A DNA stretch of 64,000 bases from Lachnospiraceae bacterium (GTDB lineage Bacteria > Bacillota > Clostridia > Lachnospirales > Lachnospiraceae): the NCBI GenBank assembly GCA_015057025.1, contig SVFD01000001.1, positions 124,001 to 188,000 on the forward strand, given 5' to 3'. Positions 1 to 7,954 of the stretch are shown in pieces. Position 1 is the first letter of the stretch. The number at the start of each line of letters is the position of its first letter. A model generated the notes under the pieces. It searched no databases. It saw only the letters and a list, made by a program, of their open reading frames with translations, and was not told where the DNA came from. The position numbers and the translations under genes are program-made.

Positions 1-2
1 TA

Positions 3-125
3 TCGGTAGGTGCCATGAATTTTATGAATCCTTATACAACCATAGAGGTTGTGGAAGGCATTGAAGGATATATGCTTAAGAATAAGATTTCAGATATTAA
101 GGAACTTATCGGCTGCGTGAAGTAA
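3..125 (+). CDS. pyrD: Dihydroorotate dehydrogenase, C-terminal end (partial)
   Basis: The window opens inside this gene; the frame from base 3 gives 40 residues and then TAA. The stretch SVGAMNFMNPYTTIEVVEG resembles the last strand and helix of the TIM barrel of class 1 dihydroorotate dehydrogenase, where a VGTANF-like loop contacts the FMN phosphate. The tail ISDIKELIGCVK matches the usual C-terminal helix. The enzyme oxidises dihydroorotate to orotate in pyrimidine synthesis. Only the end is visible, so the subclass (probably the PyrK-dependent form of Clostridia) is inferred. No T-rich terminator follows; a long palindrome starts six bases after the stop. Confidence 0.8.
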   Translation, partial: SVGAMNFMNPYTTIEVVEGIEGYMLKNKISDIKELIGCVK

Positions 126-130
126 GATGT

Positions 131-362
131 GTGCCGCGTGGAAACGTAAAAATGCATCTGCCGCGAAGAGTAATAAGGTGTTGAGGTTTTGTTTTATATG
201 TCTCAGGGACGCTTTCGCTTGTTTGTGCTACGCAACGGTACTTAAGACTGCATAAGACGCAGTCTAAGAACCGGCGAGCACAAAAACCCTTCGACTATAT
301 AAAAGAAAATCTCAACCTATATTGTGTGTGGCAGATGCATAAGTAAGGTTTCCACGCGGCAC
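131..362. repeat. Long nested palindrome, copy A
   Basis: This 232-bp intergenic block folds back on itself. The outer arms 131-145 and 348-362 (GTGCCGCGTGGAAAC and its complement) match perfectly over 15 bp. Arms 152-162 and 330-340 match over 11 bp. Imperfect arms continue at about 180-202 and 291-316. The apex carries a 7-bp hairpin at 245-251/259-265. The core, with GACGCTTTCGC, ACGCAACGG and CTAAGAACCGGCGAGCAC, resembles the copies at 42790 and 1660. It could be a structured RNA, a non-autonomous mobile repeat or a transcription barrier between pyrD and the acetyltransferases. No open frame is evident. Confidence 0.8.
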
Positions 363-388
363 TTGTGATTAGATGAAAGAGGAAAGAT

Positions 389-1150
389 ATGAGAAGAGTG
401 ACTTGTGAAGAATATGCCCAATATATTGATATCGCCAATTCAAATCAATGTGGTAGGGTATATCCGCTATCCGTTGCGGAGGGAATTCAAAGCGGAGATA
501 TTTTTGTGAGTTCGGCAGATGCAAGTGAAGTACTGTTTTGGACACATTGTGGATTTGCATATCTTTCAGAAACAGTCAATGATATATTTTTGAAAGAAAT
601 ATATGAGTATATGACAGATGAAAATATGCCAAGACGATTTTTGTTAATGACGGATAGTGAAAAGGTAGAAAGCTATTTTCGGACAAAAGAAAATGTTGTT
701 TTGGAAAGAAGATCTCTTTTTGAGTACAGAGAAAATGCGGTCAATGCAAAAATTGATGTGCCTAAGGAATTTGAACTGAAAGAACTGGATGCCGGGTTTT
801 TATCTAAAGTTTCCGGAAATATTGTTCCTTCGCTGTTTTGGAAAAGCGCAGATGATTTTTTGTTAAAGGGAAAAGGATATTGTGTAGTACATAATGAAGA
901 GGTTGCATCTTGGGCTTTTTCGGCCGCGGTAAGCAGTCAGGAAATCGATATCGGAATTGAAACAAATTTGAAATATCAGAAACAAGGATTAGGCATGATA
1001 GTGGCGAAAAGAATGATGCAATATGCAATCGAACAAGGAAAGAAGCCTGTGTGGGCGTGCCACTATCAAAATACAGCTTCAGCTAAAATGGCTGAGAAAC
1101 TAGGCTTTGTAAAGACTGGTGAATGTACAATTATTAAGCGTAAAATGTAA
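389..1150 (+). CDS. GNAT family N-acetyltransferase
   Basis: This 253-residue protein has its recognisable domain in the last 120 residues. After a strand with EEVASWAFSA comes the acetyl-CoA-binding signature around QKQGLGMIVAKRMMQYAIEQG, then NTASAKMAEKLGFVKTGE, typical of the GNAT fold. The N-terminal half is divergent, as in the GNAT_acetyltran type (PF12746). The acceptor is unknown. AGAGGAAAG lies just upstream of the ATG. The next acetyltransferase starts 11 bases after the stop, so the two are probably co-transcribed. The family call is solid; the substrate is not predictable. Confidence 0.85.
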   Translation: MRRVTCEEYAQYIDIANSNQCGRVYPLSVAEGIQSGDIFVSSADASEVLFWTHCGFAYLSETVNDIFLKEIYEYMTDENMPRRFLLMTDSEKVESYFRTKENVVLERRSLFEYRENAVNAKIDVPKEFELKELDAGFLSKVSGNIVPSLFWKSADDFLLKGKGYCVVHNEEVASWAFSAAVSSQEIDIGIETNLKYQKQGLGMIVAKRMMQYAIEQGKKPVWACHYQNTASAKMAEKLGFVKTGECTIIKRKM

Positions 1151-1161
1151 AAGGAGCAACA

Positions 1162-1638
1162 ATGAACAACTTTACAATCAGACAAGCAGATATAAATGAT
1201 GTATCAACAATTCTTTCGTTTATCAAAGAATTGGCGGAGTATGAGAATATGTCCGACCAAGTGGTGGCTACGGAGGAACTTTTGAAAGAGTGGCTTTTTG
1301 AAAAGAAAAAAGCGGAAGTGCTTCTTGCGATGAAAGGTGGTATAGCGGTAGGTATTGCCCTGTATTTTTATAACTTCTCCACATTTCTTGGTCGTGCCGG
1401 AATTTACCTGGAAGACTTATTTGTCAAAAAAGAGTATCGCGGCAAAGGTTATGGTAAGGCATTGTTAAAAGAGCTTGCCCGCATTGCCGTATCCCAAGGG
1501 TGTGGTCGCTTGGAGTGGAGTTGTCTTGACTGGAATCAGCCAAGTATTGACTTTTATCTGTCTTTAGGAGCAACACCTATGAATGAATGGACGCAGTATC
1601 GTCTTGCCGGAGAAACGCTGGAGAAATTCTCGCACTAG
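1162..1638 (+). CDS. GNAT family N-acetyltransferase, diamine/SSAT-like
   Basis: This 158-residue single-domain GNAT enzyme shows motif A as KKEYRGKGYGKALLKELA, followed by GCGRLEWSCLDWNQPSIDFY and LGATPMNEW. The last two segments are typical of the spermidine/spermine and thialysine N-acetyltransferase branch, in which a tyrosine late in the fold acts as general acid. The likely reaction is transfer of acetyl from acetyl-CoA to a small amine; the actual amine is inferred only. AAAGGAGC precedes the ATG. It is the second gene of a two-gene unit, and a perfect 18-bp-arm hairpin follows 21 bases after the stop. Confidence 0.85.
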   Translation: MNNFTIRQADINDVSTILSFIKELAEYENMSDQVVATEELLKEWLFEKKKAEVLLAMKGGIAVGIALYFYNFSTFLGRAGIYLEDLFVKKEYRGKGYGKALLKELARIAVSQGCGRLEWSCLDWNQPSIDFYLSLGATPMNEWTQYRLAGETLEKFSH

Positions 1639-1659
1639 TATATTATACCAAAACCGAAT

Positions 1660-1735
1660 GGACCGTGGTGATAACAAGTTGGTTCGAAGGGCTTTTGTAC
1701 CCGGCCCTAAGAAACAATTGTTATCACCACGGTCC
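1660..1735. repeat. Palindrome with perfect 18-bp arms, copy B
   Basis: Arms 1660-1677 (GGACCGTGGTGATAACAA) and 1718-1735 are exact reverse complements around a 40-base loop containing GGGC/GCCC. Read on the minus strand, the loop (CTTAGGGCCGGGTACAAAAG followed by CCCTTCGAAC) aligns with the right half of the core of copy A. It lies between convergent genes and could end transcription from both sides, but neither flank has a U-tract. Confidence 0.8.
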
Positions 1736-1764
1736 AAGACCTTTAAATAATGACCTTTTATCAA

Positions 1765-3315
1765 TTACTTCATCACAATTAACTTCTGTCCCTTCTTCAC
1801 GGCATCGGAAGTGAGGTTGTTTTGTTCTTTGATTCTTGCCAGAGGCACCCGATATTCCTTGCCTATATTCCATAGACAATCACCATCTTTTACGAAATAG
1901 ACGGCGATACCCGGACAGTTTGCACAGTTGCTGTTTTTATTATCTGTTGCATCGATATCGCTGACTGCTTCGATTTCATTGAGATCATAGGCAAAAATTC
2001 GAAACGCAACAGAAACTTTTACATCAAGGCTGTCGCTTCCGGCTGAAGTTAACTGGCATTGCTCTAAATTGGCATCAAGCTGATAAATGGTTTGCTCGTT
2101 GATGCCCGGCAAATCAATAGAGTAGTTAAAAGGAACTTCAAAGCTGCCTGTTCGGTACGGGAAACGGTCATCATCTGTAATATAGATGAAAGTAATAGTG
2201 ATGTAGCCTTCTACGTCGATAGAGTTATCGCCTATGTTCGCATTTTCCGGAACAAGCTGAGCGGTAGAGTACTTAATTTGTAATAGTTCTTCGCCTTTGG
2301 AATTGAAGGGAATTTTTTCCTGCATGTGCATTATAGCTGCAGATTGAGCCAGTAAGGATTTTACATTATATTTTTTGTAATCCACCTCTATTTCATTATA
2401 AACACCATATACATCGCAAATGTATTCCGTATTTTTATCTTCATAAAGTTTCATGTATAAATCCATTACGATATCAAAACCGATAAGGCGTTCTTCTCCG
2501 TCCAGGTCGGGACGGATTTCGCAATCTTTCTGTGAAATGGTATATGCTATATCAGGAATTAGACAATCCTTACTGCCGGTACATTCAATGCTTTGTGTAA
2601 ACGGCATGGATGTTTCAAAAAACTCATATCCGTTAGTATCGTCTCCCGGGCGATAGATGAAAAACATATTTACATCGCCTTTAATATTTATTTTTTCGTC
2701 TGACGGTTTAAAGTCCAGACTACTTAAGTTTATATCGCTCCAGAGAATTTCTGACATAACAGGTAAATTGGCGGGGAGTTTTACTTCATCACGAATGCGG
2801 CAGATATCTTTTTTCATTACAGCAATACTTAATAACTGCTGATTACAAAGACGATATTCTACCGGTTCGTCTTTGGTGACACTTGTGCTGATTTCTTCGG
2901 TGTATACAGATTCCTGCAACACGGTTAAAAGAACCAATGCCTGCACATTTACTTTACGGGAGTTGATGGTAGTAATATGTATGTGTTCTAACTCTGTTGT
3001 TATGATAGGGTTATCGCCGGAAGAGACACAGTCTGTATTAATGCGCTCTTCAAAAGGTATTTTACCGCTAAAAGAATGTAAGGCACCGAAACTGTCATCT
3101 GCCTCATATAAAAGGTGATACATAAGTTTACCGCGAACCAATACCTGTTCATCGTAAGCGCGGACTTCTTCAATTTTGATAATACCATCGCTTAAAAGTA
3201 TGCGGGAAATGTCCGCTTTGCTGTCACTGACATTACAGTCCTCATCTAAGGTAAACTGGGATTCAACACGACAATCGGTGCGATCCATATGTATATCAGT
3301 TTTGATTAATTCCAT
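1765..3315 (-). CDS. DUF3794 (SPOCS) protein with C-terminal LysM domain
   Basis: The protein has 516 residues. It contains repeated DUF3794/SPOCS segments, each with a RGKLMYHLLYEAD-like or VEGYITITFIYITDD-like strand pattern, and a C-terminal LysM domain (VYFVKDGDCLWNIGKEYRVP to KKGQKLIVM). This arrangement is typical of clostridial proteins related to the spore-coat morphogenetic family of SpoVID, and LysM binds peptidoglycan. A spore-envelope role is inferred. The start is the ATG at 3315, because AAAGGAG sits seven bases before it; an upstream in-frame ATG would place that site inside the coding region. It is transcribed towards the acetyltransferases. Confidence 0.85.
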   Translation of the reverse strand: MELIKTDIHMDRTDCRVESQFTLDEDCNVSDSKADISRILLSDGIIKIEEVRAYDEQVLVRGKLMYHLLYEADDSFGALHSFSGKIPFEERINTDCVSSGDNPIITTELEHIHITTINSRKVNVQALVLLTVLQESVYTEEISTSVTKDEPVEYRLCNQQLLSIAVMKKDICRIRDEVKLPANLPVMSEILWSDINLSSLDFKPSDEKINIKGDVNMFFIYRPGDDTNGYEFFETSMPFTQSIECTGSKDCLIPDIAYTISQKDCEIRPDLDGEERLIGFDIVMDLYMKLYEDKNTEYICDVYGVYNEIEVDYKKYNVKSLLAQSAAIMHMQEKIPFNSKGEELLQIKYSTAQLVPENANIGDNSIDVEGYITITFIYITDDDRFPYRTGSFEVPFNYSIDLPGINEQTIYQLDANLEQCQLTSAGSDSLDVKVSVAFRIFAYDLNEIEAVSDIDATDNKNSNCANCPGIAVYFVKDGDCLWNIGKEYRVPLARIKEQNNLTSDAVKKGQKLIVMK

Positions 3316-3330
3316 AAAAACTCCTTTCAA

Positions 3331-3381
3331 CAAAAATAAGACTCTGCACGTATTCTTTAAAGAATATGCGTACAGAGTCTT
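3331..3381 (-). terminator. Intrinsic terminator after the 199-residue gene
   Basis: Arms 3338-3346 and 3373-3381 (AAGACTCTG and complement) continue inward as an imperfect stem through TATTCTTTAAAGAATA. Read on the minus strand, the hairpin is followed by TATTTTTG, a T-rich tract. It separates the gene at 3424-4023 from the DUF3794 gene downstream. Confidence 0.75.
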
Positions 3382-3423
3382 AAATATGCTGTTTTATACA
3401 GAAATTACCGCTTAGAATTAAAA

Positions 3424-4023
3424 TTAGTTTGTTGCGGTGGTTTCTTCGGTTTTGCCTGTCAGCTTATCAAATTTTTCCATAACTGCGTCATATGTTCTCT
3501 GGGAAATATCAGGAAGTTCGCCACCCCAGGTTTTAGCTGCTTTATCAAAGCCCTTCTGGAATGCGGCTCTCATTTCTTCTAACTTCTCAGGGTCATCTCC
3601 TGCCAATGCAACTGCAAAATCAACGATACGGTCAGAGGTTGCATTAACGCCCCAATATCCGTCTTCGGCGATATCGGCCTGTGCCTGTGCTTTAGTAGCA
3701 GGATCAACGGTAAAATTGCCACTGGCTAGGAACTGCCAAATGTTGTTAGCTTTGCCGTAGGCATCGCCCTGGCCGGAAATTAACTTGTGCACAATATTTT
3801 CTAACTGAGCAACTCTTGCATCGTTAGCAGCCTTGATTTGGTTGGCAACCTCGGGATTTGCAACCTTTTTGCTTGTGTAAGCAGGTTTGTTTGCAGAAGA
3901 TTCATATACAGCAGCTGCTTCATTTACTTTGGCAGTGTTTTCTGTCTTTTTGGCAGAATCTGTCTTGGTAGCATAGGTGCTGTAAGATGCTTCCATAGAT
4001 GTGGTTACTGAATTAACACTCAT
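3424..4023 (-). CDS. Conserved hypothetical protein, no signal peptide
   Basis: This 199-residue protein starts with a low-complexity Ser/Thr/Ala/Lys-rich stretch (about residues 1-65). A globular helical part follows, with ARVAQLENIVHKLISGQG, AEDGYWGVNATSDRIVDFA, DPEKLEEMRAAFQKGF and WGGELPDISQRTYDAVMEKF. I recognise the C-terminal pattern as conserved in clostridial proteins without a secure function; a surface or flagellum-associated role is a guess. No membrane segment is visible. AAGGAGGGTAAAGAA precedes the ATG, and a strong terminator follows, so it is monocistronic. Confidence 0.7.
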   Translation of the reverse strand: MSVNSVTTSMEASYSTYATKTDSAKKTENTAKVNEAAAVYESSANKPAYTSKKVANPEVANQIKAANDARVAQLENIVHKLISGQGDAYGKANNIWQFLASGNFTVDPATKAQAQADIAEDGYWGVNATSDRIVDFAVALAGDDPEKLEEMRAAFQKGFDKAAKTWGGELPDISQRTYDAVMEKFDKLTGKTEETTATN

Positions 4024-4201
4024 TTCTTTACCCTCCTTGGTGATTATTTTAGTGCGCAGTTAGTCCATTAACTGCTTTCTAATAATATCGGCATTGAATT
4101 TAAAATGTTTATAGTATTTTCCGCTCTTTATTAAAAAAATTAACATTTTTTTTAATAATTTAATCTAAGAGGTTTTATAAGAGCAAGTGCGGCGACATGT
4201 C

Positions 4202-4230
4202 TTGAGTCCCCTTTTAAAAAGTGATATACT
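4202..4230 (+). promoter_or_regulatory. Candidate sigmaA promoter for ispE
   Basis: TTGAGT (4202-4207) and TATACT (4225-4230) are separated by 17 bp. The pair lies about 95 bases before the ispE start codon in an otherwise AT-rich spacer. Confidence 0.5.
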
Positions 4231-4323
4231 GATAAAGTATTTAAAGAAATGGATGACAAGAAACACGATATCAAAAAGTATGATGGCAAAACGGTATTTA
4301 AGATAGAGCATGGGAGGCTTAGT

Positions 4324-5196
4324 ATGAACCGCTTGGAATTGAATGCATATGCAAAGGTAAACTTGGGGCTGGATGTTTTGCGAAGAAGAGAAGATGGGTA
4401 TCATGAACTTCGTATGATTATGCAGACTGTGGATTTATTTGATACATTGACATTGGAAAAAAAAGAAGAAGCAGGAATCGAAATGACCTGTAATATAGAA
4501 GGTCTCCCCTGTGATGAAAGAAATCTGGTATATAAGTCTGCTAAATTAATGTTTGAGGAATACAAGCTTCCCGGAGGAATCCGTATTCATCTTGAGAAAC
4601 GAATTCCTATGGCAGCAGGTATGGCTGGAGGAAGCACGGATGCAGCAGCAGTTTTTAACGGAATGAATGAACTGTATGAGCTGGGCGTGACGAAAGAACG
4701 ACTTTGTGAGCTGGGCGTAAAAATCGGTGCTGACGTGCCGTATTGTATTGTGGGTGGCACCGCACTTTCGGAAGGAATCGGAGAAGTGCTTACCATGTTG
4801 CCCAATGTACCTGACTGCGTGGTTTTAATCGCAAAGCCGGATTTTGATGTATCTACGAAGTATGTGTTTGAAAATCTTCACGCTAATTCCTTAACTTATC
4901 ATCCCGACATTGATGCCATGGCAGAGGCTATTCGTGCCGGTGATTTACAAGGCGTAGTTAAGGTAATGGATAATGTGCTGGAAACCGTAACAGAAACAAA
5001 ATATACCGAAATTACCGAGATTAAAAATGTAATGAAGGAGCATAATGCCATGCGTGCCATGATGAGTGGCAGCGGTCCTACCGTATTCGGATTATATAAA
5101 AGTGAGGAAGATGCCAAAGGGGCTGCGGAAGAAATTAAGAAGAGAAATCTTGCCAAGCAGGTATTTGTTTCATCCTTCTATCACCCCATAAAATAA
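4324..5196 (+). CDS. ispE: 4-diphosphocytidyl-2-C-methyl-D-erythritol kinase
   Basis: This 290-residue GHMP kinase phosphorylates CDP-methylerythritol with ATP in the cytosolic MEP isoprenoid pathway. The N-terminus AYAKVNLGLDVL with REDGYHEL is diagnostic of IspE. The GHMP ATP loop is PMAAGMAGGSTDAAAVFNG, and the C-terminal glycine-rich motif is MMSGSGPTVFGLY. The ATG at 4324 is chosen because GGGAGG lies seven bases upstream and the family begins here; an earlier in-frame ATG at 4249 would add 25 atypical residues. The next gene begins 100 bases later on the same strand. Confidence 0.95.
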   Translation: MNRLELNAYAKVNLGLDVLRRREDGYHELRMIMQTVDLFDTLTLEKKEEAGIEMTCNIEGLPCDERNLVYKSAKLMFEEYKLPGGIRIHLEKRIPMAAGMAGGSTDAAAVFNGMNELYELGVTKERLCELGVKIGADVPYCIVGGTALSEGIGEVLTMLPNVPDCVVLIAKPDFDVSTKYVFENLHANSLTYHPDIDAMAEAIRAGDLQGVVKVMDNVLETVTETKYTEITEIKNVMKEHNAMRAMMSGSGPTVFGLYKSEEDAKGAAEEIKKRNLAKQVFVSSFYHPIK

Positions 5197-5295
5197 TTTT
5201 TTGTGTATATTCTTTTTTTTAGAGGTAATGCTGATATCAGAACGCGTTTTACATAGCAACTTGAAATCAGATTGCATTTAAGAAAGGATATTAGC

Positions 5296-5580
5296 ATGAA
5301 TTTTATAAAAGAAAAACTGTTTACAAGGAAGGATTTACTTACGTTTCTTACGATTCCTCTGATTCTTTGGTTTACCGTGTTTCCGGAATTCAGTATAACG
5401 GCGGACTGTTGCAGTGTCGTGGATGAAAATGGTCAGATTGTGGAATTTAAAATGGATGACAGGGAACTTGCCATGGCAGTGCTTGCAGCGGATGAGGATG
5501 AAATTGTTATAAAAAGTAAAATCTGGGAAATGATTACGAATTGGAATAAAGAAGCTCATGATGAAAGAAGTACAAATTAA
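5296..5580 (+). CDS. Small protein with one hydrophobic N-terminal segment
   Basis: This 94-residue protein has a hydrophobic segment at about residues 13-32 (DLLTFLTIPLILWFTVF), then a short acidic domain with DENGQIVEFKMDDRELAMAV and a conserved-looking WEMITNW near the end. It could be membrane-anchored or exported. The ATG at 5296 has AGAAAGGA about nine bases upstream. It overlaps the next gene by 23 bp, which suggests translational coupling with the DUF1934 protein. I do not recognise a family. Confidence 0.6.
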   Translation: MNFIKEKLFTRKDLLTFLTIPLILWFTVFPEFSITADCCSVVDENGQIVEFKMDDRELAMAVLAADEDEIVIKSKIWEMITNWNKEAHDERSTN

Positions 5581-5992
5581 AATAACCGGCCGCCAGAAAC
5601 TGGGAGAAGAAAAGGATGAAACTATAGTCTGTGCGGAGGGTACATATGAACTGAATAAAGAAGTACATCGCGTGGAATATGATGAAAAACAAGAGGATGG
5701 AGCGATAATACATAATATTATCCGTGCTTCTGAGAGGGGAGTAAAAATTGAAAAACGTGGAGCTGTTGTTACCGACATGTTTTTTGTCCCCGGCAAAAAA
5801 AAGGAGGTAAAATATCAGACCCCTTACGGAATGTTCATAATGGAAAACGATTGCAGTAAGATTGATATTGCATGCGAGGGAGAACGATTGTTGATTAAAA
5901 CAGAATATACTTTGTGCAGCAATGGAGAACTTGTTTCCGAATGTGAAACAGAGATTGTGATAACAGACAAAAAGAAAAACCGTGAAAATTAA
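5558..5992 (+). CDS. DUF1934 (YwiB-like) protein
   Basis: This 144-residue protein is predicted to be all beta. It has the DUF1934 pattern: an opening VQIKITGRQK strand, GTYELNKEVHRVEYDEKQED, IEKRGAVVTDMFFVPGKK, then YQTPYGMFIMEND and a closing KTEYTLCSNGELVSECE. The family forms a calycin-like barrel of unknown ligand. The start codons ATGATG overlap the end of the previous gene. The stop codon lies inside a hairpin that also ends the convergent gene downstream. Confidence 0.8.
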   Translation: MMKEVQIKITGRQKLGEEKDETIVCAEGTYELNKEVHRVEYDEKQEDGAIIHNIIRASERGVKIEKRGAVVTDMFFVPGKKKEVKYQTPYGMFIMENDCSKIDIACEGERLLIKTEYTLCSNGELVSECETEIVITDKKKNREN

Positions 5993-6010
5993 TTTCACGG
6001 TTTTATTATG
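5975..6010. terminator. Bidirectional intrinsic terminator
   Basis: AAAACCGTGAAA (5976-5987) pairs with TTTCACGGTTTT (5993-6004). The hairpin has A-rich sequence on the left and T-rich sequence on the right, so it can end transcripts from both strands. It contains the DUF1934 stop codon. Confidence 0.8.
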
Positions 6011-6013
6011 TGC

Positions 6014-6514
6014 TTATTTTACAGGTTTTGCGCCGGCTTTTTCCTGCAATTTATCAATGGTTCGTTTGAAAAAACCTTTCTTTTGCTGAGGCACGGGGGT
6101 GTTCTTGCCGTGTAAGCCTTTAACGCTTAAGATGTAACCACCGCTTATCACTGCTTTTACTTCCTTTTTGACAGGTACGGTGTCAAAAACTTTGTCATCA
6201 CAGAGAAGAGAAGTGATCTGGGGTCCGATTTTAGCTTTTACTACATACACCTTCATGTTTCTTGACATCTTAGGTGCCTGATCTAAAACTGCTTGGGGGA
6301 AACCTGCGTCTTTTAATTTTACTCTCTTTTTATCAATAATCAACATATTGACGGTTTGCTTATTTGCTTCCATCATCTGTTGCTGTTCTGCCTGCTTCTT
6401 TTCCATTTTCTTTCCGAGAAAATAAAGAACAATCATAGATATAATAATTACCGCCAGAACGATAATGGTTATAATCCATCCGGTACTAAGCTTGGCTAAT
6501 AAAAGATACTGCAT
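6014..6514 (-). CDS. Single-pass membrane protein of unknown function
   Basis: The protein has 166 residues. One transmembrane segment lies at about 12-34 (WIITIIVLAVIIISMIVLYF). A charged coiled region (KKMEKKQAEQQQMMEANKQ) and a cytosolic domain with QTVNMLIIDKKRVKLKDAGFP and VYVVKAKIGPQITSLLCD follow. The tail is very basic. CAGGAGGC sits eight bases before the ATG. It is monocistronic and convergent with the DUF1934 gene. The pattern is common in Lachnospiraceae, but I know of no function. Confidence 0.65.
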   Translation of the reverse strand: MQYLLLAKLSTGWIITIIVLAVIIISMIVLYFLGKKMEKKQAEQQQMMEANKQTVNMLIIDKKRVKLKDAGFPQAVLDQAPKMSRNMKVYVVKAKIGPQITSLLCDDKVFDTVPVKKEVKAVISGGYILSVKGLHGKNTPVPQQKKGFFKRTIDKLQEKAGAKPVK

Positions 6515-6630
6515 TCTTGTAAGCCTCCTGTTTCAACGATTTCTTATGCAAGAAACATTGTAACATTCTTTGAAATAAAAGGCAAGAAAAAGTACCCTGA
6601 TATATTATTTTAGGAATTATTTGGTGAGTG

Positions 6631-6660
6631 TTGTAATTGTATGTAAAAATGTTATATAAT
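6631..6660 (+). promoter_or_regulatory. Candidate sigmaA promoter for the NlpC/P60 gene
   Basis: TTGTAA (6631-6636) and TATAAT (6655-6660) are 18 bp apart, ending 32 bases before the start codon. Confidence 0.55.
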
Positions 6661-6692
6661 AAAAACAACTATGGATTAAGGAGGAACGCAAA

Positions 6693-7931
6693 ATGCGCAA
6701 GAGAATATTTCAGATGATAACCACAATTTTGTTACTTGTGACAATTTGCGGACAAACCATATATGCAACCACTTCCAGCGAGATTCAATCCGAGATTGAT
6801 GAAAAAGAAGAAGAAATGGAACAGAATCAGCAGGAATTGGACGAAATAGAAGAAAATATTGATGCTTTGGAAGATGAACAGGCTGAAATAGAAGACGAAA
6901 TAGAAGTGCTGACTACCGCTATCGTAGAGGTAATGGCAAGTATTGAACTTTTGGAAGGTGATATTGAAGTTCTGGAGGGCGATATTGAACAGGCGGAGCT
7001 GGATTTGGCAGATGCAATTGCTAAAGAAGAGCAACAATATGCAGATACAATGGTCCGTATACAGGTAATGTACGAAAAGAATGATAATTCTTATATCAGT
7101 ATGCTTATGGAATCTAAAAGTTTGTCCGACTTATTTACAAGGGTAGAGTACATACAACAGGTGTATGACTATGATAATCAGATGTTGGAAGAGTATCAGC
7201 AGACGAAGTTGGAAGTTGCACAATTAAAAGAAGAATTGGAAATTGAAGAAGCAGAACTTGAAGCAGCAAAAGAAGAATGTGAACTTGAGAAAGCTGAATT
7301 GGAAGCTATGGTTGCAGAACTTCAGGTAGTGTCTGAGGAATATGAGGCGCAGATTGCTGATGCGCAGGCGCAGGCAGATACCTATGCTGCACAGATTAGG
7401 GAGCAGAATGAGGCTATCAGGCAGTTGGAGCAGGATAGGCAGGAAGCGTTGGAGCGCGAAGAAGCGGAAGCAAATCCGGGAGGCACCGGCGGTACCACAA
7501 CAGGCGGAACAAACTCTTCGGGAGGTAATAAATATACAGGTTCTGCTTATACGATAGATACGTCGATTATTAATAATGCGTCAGGCAGTGATGCGGGAAA
7601 ACAGGTAGCGTTGTATGCGGTTCAGTTTTTAGGAAACCCTTATGTTATGGGAGGAACATCACTTACCAACGGAACAGATTGTTCCGGTTTTACGCAGTCG
7701 GTATATAAGCAGTTTGGTGTTAGTATTCCAAGGACATCATATTCACAACGAACGGTTGGAACGGAAGTTTCTTATGCAGAAGCACAACCGGGAGATATTA
7801 TCTGTTATGCAGGGCATGTTGCTATTTATGTTGGCGGCGGATTGATTGTACATGCCAGTTCGGCAAAAACCGGCATTAAGATATCAAATGCTACATATCG
7901 TACGATTATAACGGTAAGAAGAGTTTTATAG
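6693..7931 (+). CDS. Secreted coiled-coil NlpC/P60 peptidoglycan hydrolase
   Basis: The protein has 412 residues. A signal peptide (ITTILLLVTICGQTIYA) is followed by long acidic coiled coils (about 28-250), a Gly/Thr linker and a C-terminal NlpC/P60 domain. The catalytic cysteine is in GTDCSGFTQSVYKQFGVSIP, and the histidine is in GHVAIYVGGGLIVHAS. The layout resembles PcsB/CwlO-type cell-wall endopeptidases, which cleave peptide stems and are often controlled through their coiled coil, for example by FtsEX; that control is inferred. AAGGAGG precedes the ATG. The next gene starts 23 bases after the stop. Confidence 0.9.
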   Translation: MRKRIFQMITTILLLVTICGQTIYATTSSEIQSEIDEKEEEMEQNQQELDEIEENIDALEDEQAEIEDEIEVLTTAIVEVMASIELLEGDIEVLEGDIEQAELDLADAIAKEEQQYADTMVRIQVMYEKNDNSYISMLMESKSLSDLFTRVEYIQQVYDYDNQMLEEYQQTKLEVAQLKEELEIEEAELEAAKEECELEKAELEAMVAELQVVSEEYEAQIADAQAQADTYAAQIREQNEAIRQLEQDRQEALEREEAEANPGGTGGTTTGGTNSSGGNKYTGSAYTIDTSIINNASGSDAGKQVALYAVQFLGNPYVMGGTSLTNGTDCSGFTQSVYKQFGVSIPRTSYSQRTVGTEVSYAEAQPGDIICYAGHVAIYVGGGLIVHASSAKTGIKISNATYRTIITVRRVL

Positions 7932-7954
7932 AATATTAGGCAAAGAGGCTTAAA

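Noticed and set aside
3316-3333. Upstream ATG of the DUF3794/LysM gene
   Set aside because: The six extra codons contain the AAAGGAG ribosome site itself.
4249-4323. N-terminal extension of IspE
   Set aside because: The family starts at the AYAKVNLGL strand, and GGGAGG lies just before the ATG at 4324.
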